57,366 nucleotides of DNA. It comes from Pseudomonas californiensis. GTDB lineage: Bacteria > Pseudomonadota > Gammaproteobacteria > Pseudomonadales > Pseudomonadaceae. The stretch covers positions 1-57,366 of the forward strand of contig NZ_JAGTPK010000034.1 of the NCBI RefSeq assembly GCF_021147775.1. Direction: 5' to 3'. The first letter of the stretch is position 1. Each line of letters begins with the position of its first letter. Both the position numbers and the translations under genes were made by a program. Shown here piece after piece: positions 51,805-57,366 of the stretch. Below the pieces are notes generated by a model. The model worked only from the letters and a program-made list of their open reading frames with translations. It was not told where the DNA came from and ran no database searches.

Positions 51805-51994
51805 AAAGGGTCCTGTGAGGAATCGATGATTCAGTGCCCGGAGCATGGCTTTTTCCACCGAAACAAGCAATGCGGTGAGAGAAAGGTATTACAAAGTCGG
51901 AAAGTGAAGTGCTCGGCAGCGGCGCTGCCAGCAGGGGGCGATGATAAAAGCAGGTGGCCCGGACGTTCCAGCCCAGGCGCAAGGGCAGGGCGAG

Positions 51995-52264
51995 TCAGTT
52001 TTCAGAGGGTCTTCGGGCAGGTTCGAGCGAATCCAGTGCGCGCCTGATCTTCAGCCATTCCTGGCGAGCTTGCGCGTATTTGTTTTCGGCTTCTTTGCGG
52101 GTTGCTGCAAAGGCAGCCCAGACTTCGGGGGTAAGCGTGTTTTGGTGCAACAACGAATAGGCACACTCGTTGAGTTCGTCGGCTTCGAAAAACAGCAGGT
52201 TGTTCCGTGCGACGGCTTGATCCCATGTCATGCCAGTGAGGTGTTTGAACCTGTCGTGGATCAT
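51995..52264 (-). CDS. Small conserved protein of unknown function
   Basis: An 89-aa soluble protein starting MIHDRFKHLTGMTWDQAVARNN, with the ATG at 52264 preceded by AAAGGGAG. Helical, charged, Arg-rich at the end. Its ATG overlaps the stop of a possible 50-aa upstream frame in ATGA. Not recognised. Confidence 0.68.
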   Translation of the reverse strand: MIHDRFKHLTGMTWDQAVARNNLLFFEADELNECAYSLLHQNTLTPEVWAAFAATRKEAENKYAQARQEWLKIRRALDSLEPARRPSEN

Positions 52265-52413
52265 TGCGAGCTCCCTTTTTGACCCTGACGAGGTGGCTCC
52301 TGAGGGCCTCGTCTCAGAACGCACTCGCTGACACCTGAGTGATGTTCCGGATCGTTCCTGACCAGGACGACTGCACGCTCATTCGCGACGTCCGTGAACA
52401 GGAATGCTTGCAT
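52261..52413 (-). CDS. Possible 50-aa protein coupled to the next gene
   Basis: The frame MQAFLFTDVANERAVVLVRNDPEHH... runs 50 codons and its TGA overlaps the next ATG in ATGA, which is typical of coupled genes. The N-terminal half has alternating hydrophobic residues expected of a beta-strand protein. However, its ribosome site is weak and third-position GC is only moderate. Could be spurious. Confidence 0.4.
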   Translation of the reverse strand: MQAFLFTDVANERAVVLVRNDPEHHSGVSECVLRRGPQEPPRQGQKGSSQ

Positions 52414-52500
52414 CAAATGGCGCTGCTTTGAACCACCCGTACGGTTTGCGCGATGAGTGGTTTGTCTGGGCGGTGCAGGTCCGCTCAATCTGTGCGGCAG

Positions 52501-52842
52501 TCAATCGTCGCGGGTCAGGACCTCCAGGAGTTCTATTTCGAAGCTCAGGTTTGATCCGGGTTTAATGTGCGCCCCCATCTTTCTGTCGCCATAAGCCAGA
52601 TGAGCCGGCACGAACAACGCGCGACGCCCGCCCACTTTCATGCCCATCAAGCCCAGGTCCCAACCCTTGATGACCCGTCCAGTACCGATAACGCACTGAA
52701 AAGGCTTGCCCCTTTCGTGCGAGGAATCGAACACAGTGCCGTCTTCAAGGGTACCGGTATAGTGAGTGGTGATGAGGGCGCCTTTGACCACTGTCTTGCC
52801 GTCGCCGATCACCAGATCAGTAACGTGTAGTTCATCGCTCAT
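52501..52842 (-). CDS. FKBP-type peptidyl-prolyl cis-trans isomerase
   Basis: A single-domain FKBP of 113 aa. Family core: HYTGTLEDGTVFDSSHERGKPFQCVIGTGRVIKGWDLGLMGMKVGG, with Tyr, Phe, Asp and Trp pocket residues in place, then LAYGDRKMGAHIKPGSNLSFEIELLEV. No signal peptide, so cytoplasmic. Catalyses proline isomerisation during folding. The start at 52842 is chosen because upstream residues have no family match. Confidence 0.92.
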   Translation of the reverse strand: MSDELHVTDLVIGDGKTVVKGALITTHYTGTLEDGTVFDSSHERGKPFQCVIGTGRVIKGWDLGLMGMKVGGRRALFVPAHLAYGDRKMGAHIKPGSNLSFEIELLEVLTRDD

Positions 52843-52920
52843 TGCGTAGTGTCCGTCCCGTGAGTGTGCGGCTGCTTTCTCGCAGAAAACCCGAGCTGTG
52901 ACAAGCGGGCTGAAACGCAA

Positions 52921-52944
52921 ACGGGGAAGCCATGGCTTCCCCGT
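52921..52944 (-). terminator. Rho-independent terminator
   Basis: ACGGGGAAGC and GCTTCCCCGT form a perfect 10-bp stem with a four-base loop, followed on the minus strand by TTGCGTTTC. It lies 19 bp after the stop of the small membrane protein gene. Confidence 0.75.
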
Positions 52945-52963
52945 CCGGTGTGCAACGCCTGGC

Positions 52964-53242
52964 TCAGAGGTTTTGCGAGCTGACGATCATGGCCTGAGCG
53001 ATGTTGTCTTTCTGTTCCTGGGTAAAGCCGTCCCAGATGTTCACTTTGGCATAGTAGCCCAGGCCTGCGAGGCAGTAAATGCTGAGGGTGAACACAATGG
53101 CAATCGAGACGAACGTCCAGCGGCCTTCATCGTGCTCGCGGGTGAAATGGCGCGAGTCCATCTCATTCGAGCCGCGTGACAGCAGGCCTGAAGAGAGACG
53201 CTTGAGCCATTGAAACAGATGAACGACAACGATGCGGAGCAT
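52964..53242 (-). CDS. Small membrane protein of unknown function
   Basis: A 92-aa protein from the ATG at 53242 (GAGG upstream). One clear membrane span lies at about residues 44-65 (TFVSIAIVFTLSIYCLAGLGYY); the start (MLRIVVVHLFQWLKRL) is amphipathic. A hydrophilic C-terminus follows. Not recognised. A hairpin terminator and a four-codon MRRR frame stand in its leader, suggesting control by attenuation. Confidence 0.68.
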   Translation of the reverse strand: MLRIVVVHLFQWLKRLSSGLLSRGSNEMDSRHFTREHDEGRWTFVSIAIVFTLSIYCLAGLGYYAKVNIWDGFTQEQKDNIAQAMIVSSQNL

Positions 53243-53317
53243 GGGGTAAACCTCAAATGTTAATAATTGAACGAGCTTCGGCGCCCATAGAGGTGCCGAA
53301 TGCAAAAGCTGAAAACG

Positions 53318-53348
53318 CAAAAAGCCCGTCTATGACGGGCTTTCTTTT
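53318..53348. terminator. Strong bidirectional hairpin upstream of a small gene
   Basis: AAAGCCCGTC and GACGGGCTTT form a 10-bp stem around TAT, with T-rich tracts on both sides. On the minus strand it lies 76 bp before the start of the small membrane protein gene, and no annotated gene ends into it from either direction. It may end a leader transcript or a small RNA. Confidence 0.75.
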
Positions 53349-53890
53349 TATGATTCGTGTCAGGGTGTCGGTTCGGATTCAACGACGGCGCATGCCTTCG
53401 CTTTTCGATACCGTTCACATCTGACGTTATTGCAACATTTTAAAACAAATCACTGGGTGGAGCTACCGTAAGCACGCCGTTGTCAGACAACTGGTTGCGC
53501 ATATGGGTGCGACATAACGTCGCCCGTGCGGACCTGCCTGTCACAGCACCCGGTATTTTTCAGTCAATTCTTGTAATACTTATTCGGCGAGTGAAAGTGA
53601 TCTGTGTATTGTAGGATCATCGCCCGTAATCAATTTCAGGACCGTATGAATACCCTCCAGGAGCCTCCAAGTTGTACTCCTCTTTCAGCCTGTGGCTGGC
53701 CAGTGACCTGCTCTTCACTTGGCGGACTGTTTCATTCAAGCATTGACGTCTTTCCCCTCTTGTACGATGCCCGCTCCGATCGCCATTCGCTCAGCCCAGA
53801 CGCCCGTCTGCGCGAGGTAATGACTCGCCGCGTGTGCGCCGCAGCGCACGACTCTTACCGCCACCGCTTTCAAGAGGCTGGATAATTCCC
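53349..53890. other. 542-bp region between divergent genes
   Basis: No full-size gene. On the minus strand an AAGG-preceded four-codon frame (ATG-CGC-CGT-CGT-TGA, 53379-53393) lies just before the terminator hairpin. On the plus strand an open frame around 53646-53885 has no ribosome site or protein character. The right end is the leader of the TerC gene; I saw no Mn-sensing riboswitch core (no GGGGAGTA motif). Confidence 0.5.
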
Positions 53891-55459
53891 ATGGAATGGA
53901 TTGCAGATCCCACGGCATGGCTCGGCCTGCTGACATTGATTGTGCTCGAGCTGGTGCTGGGCATCGATAACCTGGTGTTCATCGCCATTCTGGCTGACAA
54001 ACTGCCGCCCGAGCAGCGCGACAAGGCGCGGGTCATCGGTCTGTCGCTGGCACTCATCATGCGTCTTGGCCTGTTGGCCAGTATTTCCTGGATGGTAACG
54101 CTGACCGAACCGCTGTTCGACATCTTCGATCACACGTTCTCCGGACGAGATCTGATCATGCTGTTCGGTGGTGTGTTCCTGTTGTTCAAGGCCACCATGG
54201 AGTTGCACGAACGACTGGAAGGTCACGTCAGCCAGAAGGCTGGCAATGCCACCTATGCGTTGTTCTGGCCAATAGTCGCGCAGATTGTCGTGCTTGATGC
54301 CGTGTTCTCGCTGGATGCGGTAATTACCGCAGTGGGTATGGTCGAGCATTTGTCGGTCATGATGATCGCCGTGATCTTCTCTATCGGCCTGATGATGATC
54401 GCGAGCAAGCCGTTGACCAAGTTCGTCAACAGCCATCCGACTGTGATCATGCTCTGCCTGGGCTTCTTGATGATGATCGGCTTCAGCCTGACCGCCGAAG
54501 GCCTGGGGTTCCACATTCCCAAGGGTTATCTGTATGCGGCCATCGGTTTCTCGATCCTGATCGAAGTCTTCAACCAGATCGCTCGCAAACGCAGCAAAAA
54601 GTCGTCCCATGGTCATCTGCCACGTCGTGAGCGTGCGGCCCATGCGGTGATGCGCCTGCTGGGTGGTCGTCGTCTTGAGTCCGGTGATGTCGACGAGGAG
54701 ATCATCGAGATGCTCGACGGCGAAGGCCCCGAACCGGTGTTCGATCGTCGTGAGCGCGTCATGATCAGCGGCGTGCTGCAGTTGGCTGAGCGGCCGATCC
54801 GCACAGTCATGACCCCGCGCGCCGAGGTTGACTACATCGACCTCGCGGACGATGCCGAAAAAATTCGTCTGAAGTTGATGCATTCCTCGTACTCGCGTCT
54901 GCCGTTGATCGGCGCTGGCGGTATCGACGAGCCGTTAGGCTTTGTGCACAAGAAAGAACTGTTCAAAGAGCTGTTGTCCGGCAACGAGCCCGACCTTAAG
55001 CTGTTGTCGCGTAACGCTGTCAATCTGCTGGACAGTTTCACGATCCTCAATGCGCTGGAGCAGATGCGCAAGGAGTCGACCCACATTGCATTCGTGGTCA
55101 ACGAGTTCGGCGATTTCATCGGCGTGTTGAGCATGACCGATATTCTGGAGTCGATTGCCGGTCAACTGCCCGACGCCAGCGAAGTCGAGGGGCCTGACAT
55201 TGTGCTGCAAGGGGATGACTTTGTGGTGTCAGGGGCGCTGAACCTCAGTCTTATCCGCGAGCGCACAGGTTTCCAGGCGGTCGCAACGGATGATTACCAG
55301 ACTTTGGCAGGGCTGGTCATGAGCCTGTTGGATCGTCTGCCGACGATGGGTGACAGCCTGCAATGGCAAGGCTGGAGTCTGAGGGTGGTGGGTGTCGAAG
55401 AGCGTCGCGTCACGCGTGTGCTTTTGCAACGCCAATCTGAAGTCGTCTCAGGCAAGTAA
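53891..55459 (+). CDS. TerC family membrane protein with CBS and CorC/HlyC domains
   Basis: A 522-aa protein of the YoaE/YegH type. The N-terminal TerC domain has about seven spans (LELVLGIDNLVFIAIL, VVLDAVFSLDAVITAVGM with membrane Asp residues). Two CBS domains follow (about 300-420: RTVMTPRAEVDYID and FVVNEFGDFIGVLSMTDIL), then a CorC/HlyC-type C-terminal domain (about 435-515). TerC proteins are linked to metal export, notably Mn2+, during protein secretion. The start at 53891 follows a GGAT-type site. A terminator follows. Confidence 0.9.
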   Translation: MEWIADPTAWLGLLTLIVLELVLGIDNLVFIAILADKLPPEQRDKARVIGLSLALIMRLGLLASISWMVTLTEPLFDIFDHTFSGRDLIMLFGGVFLLFKATMELHERLEGHVSQKAGNATYALFWPIVAQIVVLDAVFSLDAVITAVGMVEHLSVMMIAVIFSIGLMMIASKPLTKFVNSHPTVIMLCLGFLMMIGFSLTAEGLGFHIPKGYLYAAIGFSILIEVFNQIARKRSKKSSHGHLPRRERAAHAVMRLLGGRRLESGDVDEEIIEMLDGEGPEPVFDRRERVMISGVLQLAERPIRTVMTPRAEVDYIDLADDAEKIRLKLMHSSYSRLPLIGAGGIDEPLGFVHKKELFKELLSGNEPDLKLLSRNAVNLLDSFTILNALEQMRKESTHIAFVVNEFGDFIGVLSMTDILESIAGQLPDASEVEGPDIVLQGDDFVVSGALNLSLIRERTGFQAVATDDYQTLAGLVMSLLDRLPTMGDSLQWQGWSLRVVGVEERRVTRVLLQRQSEVVSGK

Positions 55460-55479
55460 CAGAACTGCAAGACCAAAGA

Positions 55480-55505
55480 ACGGGCCATCAAGGCCCGTTT
55501 TTTGT
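55480..55505 (+). terminator. Rho-independent terminator
   Basis: ACGGGCC and GGCCCGT form a 7-bp stem with a five-base loop followed by TTTTTTG. It begins 20 bp after the TerC-CBS gene stop. Confidence 0.85.
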
Positions 55506-55616
55506 TTTCAGTGGCAGGTCATCCGGCAACTGCCGAGCAATCGCAGTCTGGTCTATGCTCCGACCTGCCATGTGGCTTCAGCGCGCAGTCAGCCACCTCA
55601 CAAGACGGAGACTGCC

Positions 55617-55889
55617 ATGACTGCTGCCTTTACCTTCAACCCCAACCTGACGTACGACGTTGTATCCACCCGCAAGGCTCATCCAGTGTGGCGCATTCGC
55701 GAGCGCAAGGTGTATGCCTATCTGGAACACGACCCCCGTCGTGACTGGAGCGGCGAAATAGGCACCTTGAGTCTGGGAGATCCGCAACGTCTGGTTGATC
55801 ACGACGGCGAAACCATCGCGTATATCGAAGGTGCTGAGGTGCTTGACCCGCAAGGGCACAGATTTTTGCTGAGCGAGGTCAGGGACTGA
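55617..55889 (+). CDS. Small conserved protein of unknown function
   Basis: A 90-aa soluble protein starting MTAAFTFNPNLTYDVVSTRKAHPVWRIRERKVYAYLEHD in parts; GGAG lies seven bases upstream of the ATG. The sequence is beta-rich (YDVVSTR, KVYAYLEHD, ETIAYIEGAEVLD). No signal peptide. I do not recognise a family. It is convergent with the GNAT gene. Confidence 0.7.
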   Translation: MTAAFTFNPNLTYDVVSTRKAHPVWRIRERKVYAYLEHDPRRDWSGEIGTLSLGDPQRLVDHDGETIAYIEGAEVLDPQGHRFLLSEVRD

Positions 55890-55915
55890 ACGGCGCAACG
55901 GTGTTTACAGGGGCG

Positions 55916-56488
55916 CTATTTACGACGCGGGCGTGAAACAATGGACTCGATGTTCTTGCGGGCAATCAATTTTGGTTGGGCAGGCTCCATCGCCGGAGCT
56001 TCGCTGAGCCACTTGAACATCACCAGACAGTCCACCAACCCTAGGCGCGCATGGCTATAAGCCCTGGGCAAGCGGCCGACTGTTTCGAAGCCCAGTTTCA
56101 GCCACAAAGCGACCGCTGCCTCGTTGCTGGCGACGAACGAATTGAACTGCATGGCCAGAAAGCCGCTGTCGCGCGCCAGTTGCTGGGAGTGCTCGCACAT
56201 CAAACGCGCAACCCCGCGGCCACGTGCAGCCTCCGTCACCATATAGCCACAGTTGCAGACATGCGCACCAGGGCCTGCGGCATTGGCTTTCAGGTAATAA
56301 CTGCCCAGCAGCACGCCATCTTCCTCTGCTGTCAGCGTGTGCATCGGCAGCTTCATCCAAAGATCGCGTGCCTGTTCGAGGCTCAGGGTCGGGTCGTAGG
56401 CATAGGTTTCCTGAGCGACGACAACCGCCTTAAACGTTGGCCAGAACTGCTCGAAATCGTCGGTTGTCATGGGGCGAATGTGGATCAT
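55916..56488 (-). CDS. GNAT family N-acetyltransferase
   Basis: A 190-aa acetyltransferase. The acetyl-CoA binding loop is GYMVTEAARGRGVARLMCEHSQQLA (the RGRGVA motif A), followed by NEAAVALWLKLGFETVGRLPRAY, the typical motif B. AAGGA lies upstream of the ATG at 56488. The acceptor substrate is unknown; many such stand-alone proteins modify small amines or protein N-termini. Confidence 0.9.
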   Translation of the reverse strand: MIHIRPMTTDDFEQFWPTFKAVVVAQETYAYDPTLSLEQARDLWMKLPMHTLTAEEDGVLLGSYYLKANAAGPGAHVCNCGYMVTEAARGRGVARLMCEHSQQLARDSGFLAMQFNSFVASNEAAVALWLKLGFETVGRLPRAYSHARLGLVDCLVMFKWLSEAPAMEPAQPKLIARKNIESIVSRPRRK

Positions 56489-56687
56489 GAAGGTCCTTGC
56501 TGAAGCCGTGCGAGTGCATGTCGGGGTGGATGTCGAGCCAGTATGCTGATCAAGCATGCAGGTCAGCCCCGTGCACCTTATTCGCTGGGTGAGGGTGGTG
56601 CAAGGTGTGCAGACGTGTCTGGGTCATGGAGTCTGCTGGAAAGAAAGAGTCCATCAACCCATGAGGGTCGATGGACGTTTATCAATG

Positions 56688-57209
56688 TCAGGACGCTGCG
56701 GCGGCTGTGCGCCAGTCATCCTCTGCTCCGGTGCCGGATATTATGTGGGTCCATACGATTTTTCTGTAACTGAAATGCACGTCCTGCAAGTGAGTGAAAT
56801 GTGCGTTACCAGGATCCTGGCAATGGGGCATGTGGTCCTTGATTTTCACGACTGCGGCGTCCTCAAGTGTCGTGGTGTAGTAAAGCTCTTGATCACCACC
56901 TTTTGAGGTTCGGTACCACTGTATCTCGATCTCCTTCAAACGCTCTCCTTTGGTAAGTGCCTTCAAGAGTAATGGCGAAGCTCGGTCAAATATCTTGGTG
57001 ATGCACACCTCACCGTGAACACGCTGGCCGGTAGGTTGTCCTGATTGTGGATCGCTGGGAACGTGCATCGTATGTGCGAAGGCCTGAACCATCGCTTTGT
57101 CCTTGTGCGCATCCTGATAGATGTTGCCTACCGATTCCTCTGTAAAGTTATCTCTTGTTAGAATCTTATTGTCGCTGTCAATGATTGTCATGTAAGCAGG
57201 TGTTGGCAT
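56688..57209 (-). CDS. hcp: Hcp family type VI secretion protein
   Basis: A 173-aa Hcp: the hexameric ring protein of the type VI secretion tube. Family core: MPTPAYMTIID, ESVGNIYQDAHKDKAMVQAF, PQSGQPTGQRVH, FDRASPLLLKALTKGERLKEIEIQWYRTS and CQDPGNAHFTHLQDVHFSYRKIVWTH. Full length. No other T6SS gene is in the window; the downstream neighbour, 199 bp away, is a GNAT protein. Such stand-alone hcp genes are secreted through a T6SS encoded elsewhere. Its local base composition is less GC-rich than its neighbours, and an IS66-like end lies 60 bp upstream. Confidence 0.92.
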   Translation of the reverse strand: MPTPAYMTIIDSDNKILTRDNFTEESVGNIYQDAHKDKAMVQAFAHTMHVPSDPQSGQPTGQRVHGEVCITKIFDRASPLLLKALTKGERLKEIEIQWYRTSKGGDQELYYTTTLEDAAVVKIKDHMPHCQDPGNAHFTHLQDVHFSYRKIVWTHIISGTGAEDDWRTAAAAS

Positions 57210-57269
57210 TGAGCACGTCCCTTGAAAATAGATTTCTGAATTGTATTGCGTGGGTGACGATCGTTGTTC

Positions 57270-57366
57270 GTAAGCGCTCCATAAACCCCACCTGGCAAAA
57301 GATAGGTAAAGCGCTTAGCTGTGAAGTCGAGGTTCGCAGTTCCACGGCAGCAAGGCTTCGTAATCC
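57270..57366 (-). mobile_element. End of a probable IS66-family element (continues beyond window)
   Basis: GTAAGCGCTCC at 57270 matches the IS66-type terminal inverted repeat start (GTAAGCG). The minus-strand reading at the window edge ends in a transposase-like tail. The other end lies outside the window, so element size and target duplication cannot be checked. Confidence 0.6.
57315..57366 (-). CDS. Partial IS66-family transposase, C-terminal end only
   Basis: Seventeen codons are visible, reading DYEALLPWNCEPRLHS before the TAA at 57315-57317. The LLPWN motif close to the C-terminus is characteristic of IS66 transposases (TnpC). The rest is outside the window. The call rests on this short motif and on the terminal repeat 45 bp further. 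Confidence 0.6.
   Translation of the reverse strand, partial: DYEALLPWNCEPRLHS

Noticed and set aside
53640..53890. Mn-sensing yybP-ykoY riboswitch upstream of the TerC gene
   Set aside because: TerC genes often have one, but the conserved GGGGAGTA core and second motif were not found in the leader.

Overview
The window looks like chromosomal DNA of a fluorescent Pseudomonas, most likely the Pseudomonas syringae group. The basis is high and even GC, Pseudomonas-style small proteins, a MoaA/NorR/MntH/PoxB/TerC-CBS gene set, an Hcp of the P. syringae type and what appears to be the end of an IS66-family element at the right edge. The species is an inference from family resemblance; no search was run. 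No rRNA, tRNA, CRISPR array, prophage or hrp box was seen.

Layout. (1) 0.2-6.5 kb: three solute-binding proteins of the SsuA/NMT1 family without their permease or ATPase, around a class II aldolase, then glutaminase and a DUF1615 lipoprotein. (2) 6.5-12.7 kb: DUF1810 protein, a half-size ABC exporter, a Tas-type aldo/keto reductase, and an overlapping SDR-GH15 pair whose leader carries a 13-bp inverted repeat covering the ribosome binding site. (3) 12.7-20 kb: a 585-bp gap with a decayed direct repeat, the NO-sensing regulator NorR/FhpR with all visible iron ligands but no target gene beside it, two MFS transporters and MntH. (4) 20-24.6 kb: small proteins, LysE exporter with a convergent AraC regulator, RcnB-like protein, and the divergent qorB/HxlR pair with a palindromic operator. 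(5) 24.7-33.4 kb: a stand-alone PBP2, PoxB, GFA protein, LysR regulator and an ABM-monooxygenase/amidohydrolase/YcaC-like cluster. (6) 34-38.6 kb: small proteins, chalcone-isomerase-like protein, DUF3833 lipoprotein, MoaA and a CPA1 antiporter.

(7) 38.8-46.5 kb is the most distinctive system. A seven-gene minus-strand operon, with ATGA overlaps at four of its six junctions, encodes a Pot-type ABC importer (ATPase, two permeases, binding protein). Between the permeases and the binding protein lies a three-subunit flavin/[2Fe-2S] dehydrogenase of the HcnABC / opine oxidase / hydroxyproline dehydrogenase type. A divergent IclR regulator faces the operon across a promoter with a long inverted repeat. 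The likely role is uptake and oxidation of one unidentified amine, imino acid or opine.

(8) 46.5-57.4 kb: an HD-GYP gene interrupted by one in-frame stop at the Tyr codon of its GYP motif (its HD motif also reads LD), a methyl-accepting chemotaxis protein with a hairpin leader, an RlmI-like methyltransferase, DUF1275 protein, small proteins, FKBP isomerase, a TerC-CBS-CorC protein, a GNAT acetyltransferase and a stand-alone Hcp gene next to the IS66-like end.
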